NCBI GenBank assembly: GCA_001596155.1
Contig: CP014771.1
Coordinates: forward strand, 1,798,001-1,862,000
Length of the DNA: 64,000 bases
Reading direction: 5' to 3'
From: Hymenobacter psoromatis
GTDB taxonomy: Bacteria; Bacteroidota; Bacteroidia; Cytophagales; Hymenobacteraceae
The position numbers and the translations under genes are program-made. The notes beneath the pieces were generated by a model that was not told the origin of the DNA, searched no databases, and was given only the letters and a program-made list of their open reading frames with translations. Of this stretch, positions 18,911 to 27,463 are shown one piece after another. Position 1 is the first letter of the stretch. Each line of letters opens with the position of its first letter.

Positions 18911-21604
18911 ATGACAAAATACGCGGCGCTGCTGGCTTGGGTGGGTTTTTGGATGCTTGGCCTGGAGGCCGCGGGCCAGGCCCTGCCCCCCGCCGGCCCG
19001 CGCACCTGCGGCACTCAGCAGGCCGATGCCTGGCAGCAGGCCCAGCTGCAACAACGCCTGCCCGGCTACCGCGCCTCCAAACCCACGACCCGCGCCCTGC
19101 GCGCGCAACTGCGCACTACGGCCGCTACTACTTACACGCTGCCGGTGGTGGTGCATATCGTGTTCGATGGCGAGGCGGTGGGCACTGGCCTCAACATCAG
19201 CCAGGCGCAGGTGCAGTCGCAGCTTGATGTGCTGAACGAGGACTACCGCAACCGCAATGCTAACGGCGCTTCGGTGCCCGCGCCGTTTCAGCCGTTGCGG
19301 GCCGATGCGCAGTTTCAGTTTGTGCTGGCCCAGCGCGACCCGGCCGGCCGGCCGCTGGCCGAGCCGGGCATCGACCGCATCGACCGCAATGCCCAGGGCT
19401 TCGCGGCTCCGCCCTACGCGCAGGCGTATATCGATGGCACCATTAAGCCGGCTACTGACTGGAACCCCGACCAGTACGTGAATATCTGGGTTACTAATCT
19501 GAGCAACAATATCCTGGGCTATGCCCAATTTCCGGACAATACGGCCGGGCTGGCGGGGCTGAGCGCGCTGGGCGGCGCGGCCAACACGGATGGGGTCGTG
19601 ATACTGTACTCCGCTTTTGGGCGGGTAGGGACCCTCACGACGCCCTACGACCAGGGCCGCACCCTCACCCACGAACTGGGCCACTTTCTGGGCCTGCGCC
19701 ACACCTGGGGCGACAGCGACTGCGGCGACGACTATTGCGCCGACACGCCCACCCAGCAGGGCCCCGACTACGGCTGCCCCACTTTTCCGCACGTAACCTG
19801 CTCGAATGGGCCAAACGGTGACCTGTTTCAGGACTACCTGGACTATTCAAACGATGCCTGCATGGCGCTGTTTTCGCAGGACCAAAAGGGCCGGATGCAG
19901 GACGTGATGGCCGCCGGCACGCCGCGCCGGGCCATCTTGCTGACCTCGCCGGCCCTGTGCAGCGGCAGCCCGCTGGCCGCCACCGCCACCAACAGCGGGC
20001 CGGTGTGCGCTGGCAGCAGCGCCACGCTCGGCGCCACTGGCCCGGCCGGGGCCAGCTACGACTGGGTGGGCCCCAACAACTTCACCAGCACGTTGCAAAA
20101 CCCGGTTTTGCCAGCCGCCACCACCGACCAGGCGGGCATTTATACCGTGCGGGTATCCGTCACGACCGGGCAGTGCGCCGGCGCGGCCAGCACCAAGCTG
20201 GTGGTGAACCCCGCCCCGCCCACGCCGGTGCTGGCGGCCTCCAGCGCCACGTTCTGCCCCAGCGGGGGGGTAGGGCTCACACTTAGTACTACCAACCCGC
20301 CCGCGGGCGGCATTTATACCTGGACGGTGGTGAGTGGCGATGGCTTGCCGGCGGTGGCTACTACCCCCAGTATTTATGTTAATCCTACGCAATCAGCCAT
20401 TTATCGCTTAACACTGGGCTTGGTGGGTTCAGCGTGCACGTCGTCGGCCACGGTGAGCGTGCAGGCGGTAGCGCCCGTGTGGAGTGGCGCGGCGGGCACC
20501 GGCAACTGGTTTGATGCCGCCAACTGGAACGGCTGCGTGCCCAGCCGCTACACCGACGCGCTCATTCCGGCCGGCTTATCAACTCCCTACCCCCTCCTCA
20601 GCGGCGGCACGGCCGAGGTGCGCGCGCTCACCCAGCAGGGCAGCCTGGCGCTGAGCGGCGGCGAGCTGGCGCTGTATGGCGACTACGCCGGCCCCGGCCC
20701 GCTCACCCAAACCGGCGGCACGGTGGCCACCCGCGGCCCCGGCGCCCAAAGCCTGCGGCCGGGCACTTACCAAACACTGCTCATCGCCGGCGCGGGCACT
20801 AAAACCATCGGCGCGGCCACCATCAGCACGGCACTGATAATGGGGGGCGCTATTTTAACTACCGATGTGAATGGGCTTACGCTGGCACCCACGGCCACCC
20901 TCACCGAAACCGACGTCAGCTACGTGCTGGGCCAGGTGCAAACCACGCGCGCCGTGGGCACGGCCACGGAGGCTTTTGGCGGCCTGGGCGTGCGCATTAC
21001 GGCCGCGACCGCGCTCGGCCTGACCACCGTGCGCCGCACCACCGGCCAGGCAGCAGGCACTGGCGGCGGCAGCATCAGCCGCTACTACGACATAACGCCG
21101 GCCACGACCAGCGTGGCCGGCACCACGCTCGCGCTGGCCTACCTGCCGCACGAGCTACATGGCCTGCCCGAAGCCCAGTTGACGCTGTTTCACTCGCTCG
21201 ATGCCGGGACCACTTGGAGCAACGAAGGCGCTTCGCGGCGCGATGCTCCGGCCCGCCTCGTGAGCCGCGACTACGTGGCTGGCCTGGCCGGCCGCTGGAC
21301 GCTGGCCAGCCCCAACGCCACCCTACCCCCAGCGGCTATCACCTACGCTATCAATGCGTTCCCGGTGCCCTTCGCGGCCGATGGCTTGTCGATTCAGGTA
21401 ACCACGGCCACCGCCGGGCCGCTCGATGTGAAGCTCTACGACGTGCTGGGCCGTATCATCTACGACCAGCCGGTAGCCAATGTGGAAGTCGGGACGAGCG
21501 TGGTCAGTCTGGCCGGCTCGGGGCAATTGCTGGCGGCCAAGTACATTCTCGTTGTGCGCCAGGGCACCCAGGAAATCCGCCTGAACGTAGTGAAGCAGGG
21601 GTAG
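18911..21604 (+). CDS. Secreted M43 (pappalysin/cytophagalysin-like) zinc metalloprotease with T9SS domain
   Basis: 897 aa. A signal peptide (LLAWVGFWMLGLEAAGQ) precedes a short propeptide and the M43B protease. The zinc site HELGHFLGLRH sits near residue 253, followed by Cys-rich SDCGDDYCADTPTQ and NDACMALFSQDQKGRMQDVM, all typical of the family. Ig/PKD-like beta domains (about residues 360-530) come next. A WSGAAGTGNWFDAANWNG module follows and then a C-terminal T9SS sorting domain (INAFPVPFAADG, VLGRIIYDQPV). It is exported and probably digests extracellular protein. Its stop codon lies inside a 104-bp repeat that recurs inverted at 27323-27426. Confidence 0.88.
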   Translation: MTKYAALLAWVGFWMLGLEAAGQALPPAGPRTCGTQQADAWQQAQLQQRLPGYRASKPTTRALRAQLRTTAATTYTLPVVVHIVFDGEAVGTGLNISQAQVQSQLDVLNEDYRNRNANGASVPAPFQPLRADAQFQFVLAQRDPAGRPLAEPGIDRIDRNAQGFAAPPYAQAYIDGTIKPATDWNPDQYVNIWVTNLSNNILGYAQFPDNTAGLAGLSALGGAANTDGVVILYSAFGRVGTLTTPYDQGRTLTHELGHFLGLRHTWGDSDCGDDYCADTPTQQGPDYGCPTFPHVTCSNGPNGDLFQDYLDYSNDACMALFSQDQKGRMQDVMAAGTPRRAILLTSPALCSGSPLAATATNSGPVCAGSSATLGATGPAGASYDWVGPNNFTSTLQNPVLPAATTDQAGIYTVRVSVTTGQCAGAASTKLVVNPAPPTPVLAASSATFCPSGGVGLTLSTTNPPAGGIYTWTVVSGDGLPAVATTPSIYVNPTQSAIYRLTLGLVGSACTSSATVSVQAVAPVWSGAAGTGNWFDAANWNGCVPSRYTDALIPAGLSTPYPLLSGGTAEVRALTQQGSLALSGGELALYGDYAGPGPLTQTGGTVATRGPGAQSLRPGTYQTLLIAGAGTKTIGAATISTALIMGGAILTTDVNGLTLAPTATLTETDVSYVLGQVQTTRAVGTATEAFGGLGVRITAATALGLTTVRRTTGQAAGTGGGSISRYYDITPATTSVAGTTLALAYLPHELHGLPEAQLTLFHSLDAGTTWSNEGASRRDAPARLVSRDYVAGLAGRWTLASPNATLPPAAITYAINAFPVPFAADGLSIQVTTATAGPLDVKLYDVLGRIIYDQPVANVEVGTSVVSLAGSGQLLAAKYILVVRQGTQEIRLNVVKQG

Positions 21605-21701
21605 CCCAAGACTAAGAACAGAAATTGCCGCTAAGGTTATGCGCTATGTTCAATAGGTGCCTCACAGGTGCTCAGCGAGCTGTTAACACTTTTCAAAACC
21701 A
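21598..21701 (+). repeat. 104-bp repeat, left copy (inverted match at 27323-27426)
   Basis: From GGGGTAG to CTTTTCAAAACCA this matches the reverse complement of 27323-27426 with only a few differences. Its first half also matches 27157-27208 in direct orientation. It overlaps the last codon and stop of the M43 protease gene. Probably a truncated copy of the inverted-repeat element at 27157-27426. Confidence 0.8.
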
Positions 21702-21856
21702 GGCACCGAAACCATCCTGGCCAGCGCCGCCCACGTCGCGGAAGTCAACCGTTACAACCACGACCTGAAAACGGGTAAAGTCAAAGCCAGCCGCAATCCG
21801 GGGGCCTGCTGCTCGTGCGCCTGGGCCTGGTCAAGGCCAAAGCCCCTACCACCTAG
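21702..21856 (+). pseudogene. Relic of a 3' gene end, possibly a replication initiator
   Basis: Directly after the repeat, a coding-like stretch reads ETILASAAHVAEVNRYNHD and LKTGKVKASRNPG. One base shift then continues GLLLVRLGLVKAKAPTT and a stop at 21854. The NPGG-L-L pattern near the end resembles the C-terminus of plasmid Rep proteins, but this is only a resemblance. No start, promoter or intact domain is present. Confidence 0.35.
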
Positions 21857-22127
21857 TGGCTACTTTAACCAGCTAAGGCTTAAAGACAAACTAAGCTGAA
21901 CGGGTGCTGCTGGCCGTCGAAAATTATTTTTTTGTTAAAGAGTACTGTTATTGAAAATTCCGGCTATATTTGGTCTATCGCTCTTCTTTTTTCCACGCTG
22001 TGCAGCCGCCGCACTATCCTTCCGGGTCACCAGCTACTTAGCGTGCGCTTACTCCGACAAAGCTTCATCCGACCTCGGCCAATTCGGTCCTCGTAGCCCC
22101 TGCCTCAATGGGGCCTAACCACTGCAC
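21857..22127. other. Gene-free stretch
   Basis: About 270 bases with no supported gene; stop codons interrupt all frames. It is part of the mobile-element mosaic. Confidence 0.5.
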
Positions 22128-22287
22128 CTAGAGCAGTTTCCAAGTCGGTGTACAGGGCGGGCTGCCGGCTTTTCGCCGGCTGTCCGCTCTTCGCCAGAAC
22201 AAACGGCGCGAACGACGAGCGGACAGCCGGCGAAAAGCCGGCAGCCCGCACCGGTCAATCTGTACACTGACCTGGAAACTGCTCTAG
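22128..22287. mobile_element. 160-bp MITE-like inverted-repeat element
   Basis: The ends CTAGAGCAGTTTCC and GGAAACTGCTCTAG are reverse complements, and a longer inner palindrome (GCGGGCTGCCGGC and a further 20 bases or so) pairs across the element. It encodes nothing. CTAG at both ends could contain a short target duplication (TA or CTAG). Confidence 0.75.
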
Positions 22288-22488
22288 CTCCTCGATAGAG
22301 CTCTTTTAGTGCTGCAAATTTGCACTTTCACCCTAAGCGAAGCGTATTATATTTTCCCCTTTGATTCTGGGAAAAGTCACTTCACATTAAGATGGGTTGT
22401 CGGACACTTCTTGAGAAAAGGTCAGTTTTTGAGTTTTATCTAGGATACGGTCAGCCTGGTATTTTTGTCAGAATTAGGCAGTCTCTAT
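22288..22488. other. Gene-free spacer between two MITE-like elements
   Basis: About 200 bases with no coding signal. It includes a partial GAGCTC-like echo (CTCGATAGAGCTC near 22291) and TTTAGTGCTGC. Confidence 0.35.
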
Positions 22489-22763
22489 AGGGTGTTGTTA
22501 AACAAATAGTAAAAAACCTCCGGGTCCGTGGCCAACTGACGTAGTTGCTCGTGATAAGGGGCGAAAACGGTATAATAGCATCGAAAATCCGATAGCTTTA
22601 CACGCTCCTTAACGCAATCGAAATAGGGTATCGAAAACGAACGTTAAGACTATCGTTTTGGCCACATTTTAGGTAACGCATTGGCAAACAAGGCGCTAAT
22701 CATGAAAATTAGGCAGCTATGCACCCGAGTCGGAGGTTTTCCCTATTTGTTTAACAACACCCT
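22489..22763. mobile_element. 275-bp MITE with CTAT target duplication
   Basis: Terminal inverted repeats AGGGTGTTGTTAAACAAATAG (22489 on) and its complement (ending 22763) bound 275 bases with no long frame. CTAT stands immediately outside both ends (22485-22488 and 22764-22767), a clear 4-bp target duplication. It is non-autonomous; its mobiliser is not in the window. Confidence 0.85.
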
Positions 22764-22882
22764 CTATACTAAAAAATACTTTAGGTCTGTTACATAAGTG
22801 TTAAGCAATTAAATTTTCCTGTGCTAACTGCCCGCGTAGCCTCTATCTTGCCGACCAATCCTTTTCCTCTTTGCTGCTCTGC

Positions 22883-24403
22883 ATGACTTCACGCCTACTC
22901 CTCCCCACTTGCTTGTTGCTACTTGGCCTACGGGTCGCTTACGGGCAAACTACCCCGCCCTACCTGCTCAGCGGTGAAGAAGCCAATGCTACTGCCGAAG
23001 AAGCCCTGTTCCCAGGGCTTCATACCGTGCGGCAGGTCGCCCCTCAACTCGCCCACACGGGCCAAGCCGCCGTGCGCCTGGCTGCGCAAACCCTGCCCTC
23101 GGCCCTCCTCCCGGTGCAGGCTGGGCAGCAGTTGACCCTAACGGCCTACGCCTATGCGCCCACCCAGCCCATACGCCGCTGGCTCGGTCCCGCTGTCCAG
23201 GCAGTCGTTGGTAGCATGCTGGTGGAAGCGAGGTCGCCGATGGGGCCGACCGTGTCCGAGCAGCCTCGCCTGAGCGGCCGCCGGGACCTACCTTACCTGG
23301 GTCTGGGGGTCTCCATAGCCCTGCCCCGCCTGCGGCAGTCGGCCCCCGTAGCCCCAGTCGGAACTTACCTTCAGTACCGCCTCTACGACGCAGCCGGCAC
23401 CTATATGGGAGGTAGCCAACAAATCATGGGAGGCCGAGCTGACGGTTGGCAAGTACTGACCTTGGCGGTACAAGTGCCCCGCAAGGGCTTTGTGCAAGTA
23501 GTGCTGGGGAACGCCAGTGCCACCCCCGTTTGGTTTGATGACTTGGCCCTCACGGTGGGACAGACCCAAAAGCTCCCATTATCCTATAAGGAACTACCCG
23601 CTCCAACTCACAAGAGTACCATAGGCGGCCCCCCAGTCTGGGACCAGCCTGTAACGAATTATCAATGCAATTGCAGTGGTACCCCGGAAGACCCGGACCC
23701 CCCTACTGGCCCTACAGGAGATGGAGGAGGTTATGGCACACCTGTTACTCTGCCAGATATACCGATTTCGGGCACACCTCCCTCCTACCCAGCGCCCCCC
23801 ACTATCCCTCTTCCTGGCAACCCGACCACACCGCCGCCAAACCCCACTAATCCCTTCCCGACCAACGGCGGGGGTGGAGGAGGGGGAACTCAACCAACCC
23901 CTAACCCGCCTCTTACTACTCCAAAAGTAATTGTTGGTGAATGTACTGGCCTTAAGGCTGCATTAGCTTTACAAGCCACAAATCATAAAGAAGTAGCAGG
24001 TTTTACTGCTAGTAATGGTACTGTTATCCTATTACCTATGACTGACCCTAGGACTACCGATAGTCACTTTGGAATTACATTCCCTATCTACGATCCTAAT
24101 GATAGCTCTCACAAAATCACTAATGGCCCTTTCAAGGACGCAACCGGATGGCATATAGAAATTAATAGTTGGGTTAATGGTGTACATGTAATACCAGCTG
24201 CCTCTTATGACCTTCTATATTTTTTTCACACCCATCCTATTGGCACCGCGCCGGACGGTAGTACTTACAATCCTTACTTTTTAGATGATGAAGATAAGGC
24301 TAATGCTTATTCTGGCATGGGAAACGCTATAATTACAAATGATAGATTTGTGTCGTATAACTCGACGCAAATAATATTTGATCAGCAGAACTCTTGTCCT
24401 TAA
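22883..24403 (+). CDS. Secreted polymorphic-toxin-like protein with HTHP (JAB-like) C-terminal domain
   Basis: 506 aa. A signal peptide (LLLPTCLLLLGLRVAYGQ) leads a beta-sandwich of about 200 residues. Its closing strand, VQVVLGNASATPVWFDDLALT, is typical of modules in Bacteroidota Rhs-type proteins. A Pro/Gly-rich linker (about 250-345) follows. The last 155 residues form a distinct domain with FFHTHPIG and GSTYN, then FLDDEDKANAY. HTHP plus a Ser seven residues later resembles the JAMM/JAB metalloprotease motif HxHPx7SxxD, here with Asn in place of the last Asp. The DNA turns AT-rich from about 23930. That switch, and a small gene 6 nt downstream, fit a toxin tip with an immunity partner. 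The toxic activity itself is inferred. Confidence 0.65.
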   Translation: MTSRLLLPTCLLLLGLRVAYGQTTPPYLLSGEEANATAEEALFPGLHTVRQVAPQLAHTGQAAVRLAAQTLPSALLPVQAGQQLTLTAYAYAPTQPIRRWLGPAVQAVVGSMLVEARSPMGPTVSEQPRLSGRRDLPYLGLGVSIALPRLRQSAPVAPVGTYLQYRLYDAAGTYMGGSQQIMGGRADGWQVLTLAVQVPRKGFVQVVLGNASATPVWFDDLALTVGQTQKLPLSYKELPAPTHKSTIGGPPVWDQPVTNYQCNCSGTPEDPDPPTGPTGDGGGYGTPVTLPDIPISGTPPSYPAPPTIPLPGNPTTPPPNPTNPFPTNGGGGGGGTQPTPNPPLTTPKVIVGECTGLKAALALQATNHKEVAGFTASNGTVILLPMTDPRTTDSHFGITFPIYDPNDSSHKITNGPFKDATGWHIEINSWVNGVHVIPAASYDLLYFFHTHPIGTAPDGSTYNPYFLDDEDKANAYSGMGNAIITNDRFVSYNSTQIIFDQQNSCP

Positions 24404-24409
24404 TTAAAA

Positions 24410-24958
24410 ATGAAAATCATTTTTATTTTCGCTTCCATCTATTGGAACTATCTTTCATTTTTAGGTCAACCCTGTCAGCAGGTTGAATTTGAAAGTAAAC
24501 CTAAAGAGTTTACTATACTAAGACAATACATAAATTCTTGCAGGGAGAAAAGATATTTTTTTGACGATAAAGGAGTTGTAAAACTTGTTATTTATAAAGA
24601 CTCTAATGGATTGACTTGCTGGCGCTTGAGCGCAATTATTGATGATAGATATTTGACATCACCACCTGAACAGTATGCGTTTGTTGGTAATGATGCTGTA
24701 TTAGTGTATAGTGGAGATATCAATGGCAACCTGTTGACATTATCATCAGACTTACGTACTCGTAGCGCTTGTATTGAGGAAATACTGGGTACCAGAGTGT
24801 ACAAGTATACTGCTGGCTCACAATTCGTTTACTCTCGTGATTCTAAGGGCGTAATGCAGAAAACCCCTGTTACTTATTTGTCAGGTGGCAACTCACACAA
24901 TAATGTTATTATTAAATTTAATTCCGATAATACGACAACTATGTTCAAGCCAACATAA
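24410..24958 (+). CDS. Probable immunity protein for the upstream toxin-like protein
   Basis: 182 aa with no family I recognise. A weak N-terminal hydrophobic stretch (MKIIFIFASIYWNYLSFLGQ) could be a signal peptide, which would place it in the periplasm. The rest is mixed alpha/beta with alternating strands (AFVGNDAVLVYSGDINGN) and two Cys after the signal. It starts 6 nt after the toxin-like gene and shares its strong A+T bias, unlike the flanks. Position, size and composition fit an immunity gene co-acquired with the toxin tip. No functional motif proves this. Confidence 0.5.
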   Translation: MKIIFIFASIYWNYLSFLGQPCQQVEFESKPKEFTILRQYINSCREKRYFFDDKGVVKLVIYKDSNGLTCWRLSAIIDDRYLTSPPEQYAFVGNDAVLVYSGDINGNLLTLSSDLRTRSACIEEILGTRVYKYTAGSQFVYSRDSKGVMQKTPVTYLSGGNSHNNVIIKFNSDNTTTMFKPT

Positions 24959-25299
24959 TTTTTAAACAATTATCTTACTCATAATCAGGTATTTCTTTTG
25001 TCTCAATAAATCAAGTTCCGTGGTTAGCTAGGAATTGCCGCTTGCTAAAAATTCTATCGGTAACGGCAAGTTGGCTCCTACGGGCCTGTCAACACCGCCT
25101 GCGTCACCGCCAAGCCCAGCTGATTCTGTGCAGCGCGTCGGCGGACGTGGAGCAGGCGCTGCAGTAAGTTTTCTCCCCTGACGACCTGTGTTTGGTCCTC
25201 ACCCTTGACGATGCGGTGAATCCCCTGGCTGTCGGCTGCGGGCTGGAGGCTAGTTGAGGTCAGCATATGCAAAGCAGTTCCTGCCTCACCTTCCCGGTG
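24959..25299. other. Gene-free stretch within the mobile mosaic
   Basis: About 340 bases. The first 90 are AT-rich; GC-rich sequence returns near 25070. A 64-codon minus-strand frame (25078-25272) has no start context or recognisable motif and is not called. Confidence 0.4.
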
Positions 25300-25611
25300 T
25301 CACGGGGTAGCAGGGGCCACGTACTTCGGAAAATAAGGGGCGGCTTTGGGAAACTTGGCCCGGTAGCTCTTCACCTGGTCCAAGTAGAAGGTACCTTCCT
25401 TGGTCAACCGGGCGTTGTACTGCCGAAGTTGCTCATTTTCAGCTTGTACCTTCTCCAAATCGGCTTTAGGCACCCGCGAAAAATGCCCGGTGCAAAGCAT
25501 CGTTAACAGTATCAGGACTACCGGACCAAGTGTAAAACCGACCGTCGAGCGCCAGTTTTCAAACACGTTCAAGGGCACCGAATCAAGTATTTGCTGCGCC
25601 GTGGCTTTCAA
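25300..25611 (-). CDS. Hypothetical protein with one membrane segment and a coiled coil
   Basis: 103 aa from a TTG at 25611. The frame is open further, to a TGA at 25684-25686, adding a helical stretch (ALTTALDERVAALKAAETS), so the true start is uncertain. A transmembrane helix (VGFTLGPVVLILLTMLCTG) is followed by a coiled coil (ADLEKVQAENEQLRQYNARL). The layout recalls small helper proteins next to mobilisation genes on Bacteroidota plasmids, which is only a guess. It lies just downstream of a gene fragment cut by the IS. Confidence 0.5.
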   Translation of the reverse strand: MKATAQQILDSVPLNVFENWRSTVGFTLGPVVLILLTMLCTGHFSRVPKADLEKVQAENEQLRQYNARLTKEGTFYLDQVKSYRAKFPKAAPYFPKYVAPATP

Positions 25612-25713
25612 GCTGGTCTCGGCCGCTTTCAGGGCCGCTACGCGCTCATCAAGCGCGGTCGTTAGGGCTTTTTGCCTGTCGTCTCAATAGTTAATCGGCT
25701 GATAGCCTATATC

Positions 25714-25896
25714 CTAAAATACTTTCGCCTGCTGGTCTACTTTGCCGATAAGCTGCTTGGCCACTGCCTCGCTGTCCACATGCAACGTCAGCGGCCGGTC
25801 CCGCCCAGCCAGCTGCACCAGGGCCTTCACCTGATCCTCGGTGGCTGGCGCAGGACGTTTGTTGTAAGCGCGTAGCTCCTGGGCAATGCGTTCAAT
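25714..25896 (-). pseudogene. 3' fragment of a gene interrupted by the insertion sequence
   Basis: Minus-strand frame open from the IS boundary to a TAG at 25714. It includes IAQELRAYNKRPAPATEDQ, QLAGRDRPLTLHVDSEAVA and KQLIGKVDQQAKVF. It has good codon use and no start, so the 5' part was lost or displaced by the IS. It is followed by the membrane/coiled-coil gene, with which it probably formed an operon. Family not recognised. Confidence 0.5.
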
Positions 25897-26865
25897 AGAG
25901 TTGTTATTGACTAAAAATCAATAACTTGTGTAACATTGCTTGAAACAGGCTAACTCAGTACACAGGGAGAAGGCATCGGCTAATTTTTCCCTCTTTCTCA
26001 TCCGATTTTCTATCCGCAATACGAAAAAAGCTTTTAGCTGGGCGATGCTATTCTCTACGGCTACCCGAACAGATGCTAAACAGTGATTAATCGTTTTTTG
26101 AAAAGTAGTAAGTGGATGATTTTTTCGCGATTTAAATGGAATAAAAACGTACTTACAATCAATAAATTTGGCAATACCCATAAAGCCTAAATCAACATGA
26201 ACTCGGTAATTTTCTAAGGTTAAGTGGGCAAAGAAGTCTTTAAAAATGGTGAAGTCATGGGTACTGCCATTACACCACTTGCTAACCCACAAAATACGCC
26301 TATCAAGCGTACTAATAAGTAACCACTTTACCGGGTGGAATTTTTTTTACCACTGTCATCTTCCTCCTGTACTTCTTGCTTAACAGCACGTTCGATAGGA
26401 ACTTCGGTTACATCAATCACCAAGTCTGTCACCTCCGCGAAGCGTTGGTCAAAGTCGGCTTGATTCTTAAATAACGTACTTTTATCAATTCCTTGGTCCT
26501 GTAAGGCAGCCTTTAAACACGGCTTTATTCGTTCTAAATAGACACTCGCGGCGAAATTAGAAAATCCAAAATACATACCTAGATTTTGCAGGGTTGGATA
26601 GGCTTTATAGTAATGCAGGATAAAGAATAAGGCTTCCCTTTTATCTGTCAAAACCGGGCTACCAGAAGTAGTATAAGGATTAAGTTGTTTAGGCTCCTAG
26701 TACCGAGCAAACCAGGGATAGAGCGCATTGAATGCCGCTTGACTCAGCCCGGTTGCCGCTTTGTATTGTGCGTCAGTCCGAACGTTTTGATAGATACTAG
26801 TTGCCATAGGAAGAGTGAACAACTATAAACCCGTAATGTTTTGGCTAACAAGTAATAACAACTCT
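25897..26865 (-). mobile_element. Insertion sequence, IS5-like, about 970 bp
   Basis: The ends read AGAGTTGTTATT (25897 on) and AATAACAACTCT (to 26865), imperfect inverted repeats. TA or AAT outside each end may be the target duplication. The element contains one transposase gene on the minus strand, interrupted by a frameshift and a stop codon. Confidence 0.8.
25918..26807 (-). pseudogene. IS5-family (DDE_Tnp_4-like) transposase, -1 frameshift and in-frame TAG
   Basis: ATG 26807 starts MATSIYQNVRTDAQYKAATG and runs to a TAG at 26697-26699. The same frame then continues with a helix-turn-helix-like region (LQNLGMYFGFSNFAASVYLE) and the first DDE motif IDVTEVPIER. At A8 (about 26340-26347 region) the frame must slip by -1. 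It then reads KKFHPVKWLLISTLDRRILW, CNGSTHDFTIFKDFF, VDLGFMGI and RVAVENSIAQLKAFF. The A8 slip fits programmed frameshifting known in IS transposases. The TAG at about codon 37 would abolish full-length product, so the copy is probably inactive. Confidence 0.78.
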
Positions 26866-26871
26866 AATGCT

Positions 26872-27133
26872 GGCCTTGGTTAAAAGTTCGGTCCAAAAGT
26901 AGCATTTGGCAGCTAGCAGACTCGCTTTGCGTACCGGAAAGCCATTAGGAGCGCCTAAACGGTACTTTGATTGGGTAAACCTGTTTTGGGTACCACTTTT
27001 TTACTAGGTGAGGGTCTAAGCTAACGATAAGCTCGCTAGTACCCCAAAGAGCCGTTTTCGTACCTCTCCGACCGTTTTTCAAGTTCGCACATGGGTCAGA
27101 TGCGACTTTCGGACCAAACTTTTAACCAAGGCC
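26872..27133. mobile_element. 262-bp MITE-like element beside the IS
   Basis: The ends GGCCTTGGTTAAAAGTT and its complement (30-bp terminal inverted repeats with a few mismatches) bound a non-coding interior. It starts 6 nt from the IS end. No target duplication could be assigned. Confidence 0.75.
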
Positions 27134-27156
27134 ACTAACGCAACTCGGTGTAAAAT

Positions 27157-27426
27157 GGGTAGCCCAAGACCAGGAACAGAAATTCCCGCTAAGATTATGC
27201 GCTATGTCCAATATGATTTCAAAGGCATTTTCAGCGGGTACTTGGTTAGAATGCCAGGCTAAAAAGTAGGATTGGCACAGGGGCAGGAAGCGGTAAACAA
27301 GCTTACTAACATTTTCTGAACGTGGTTTTGAAAAGTGCTAACAGCTCGCTGAGCACCTGTGAGGCACCTATTGAACATAGCGCATAACCTTAGCGGCAAT
27401 TTCTGTTCCTGGTCTTGTCCTACCCC
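27157..27426. mobile_element. 270-bp inverted-repeat element with GGGTAGCCCAAGACC ends
   Basis: The left arm (27157-27208) and right arm (27372-27426) are inverted copies (GAACAGAAATT, CGCTAAG, TTATGCGCTATG). The right 104 bases match the solo copy at 21598-21701. Non-coding. It ends 37 bases from the stop of the gluQ-like gene. Confidence 0.75.
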
Positions 27427-27463
27427 AAACAGTAGGAACGTGCTACGGCGCATCCCTACCCCC

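Noticed and set aside
25078..25272. 64-codon minus-strand frame
   Set aside because: No start context, partner or motif; it lies in a decayed region.
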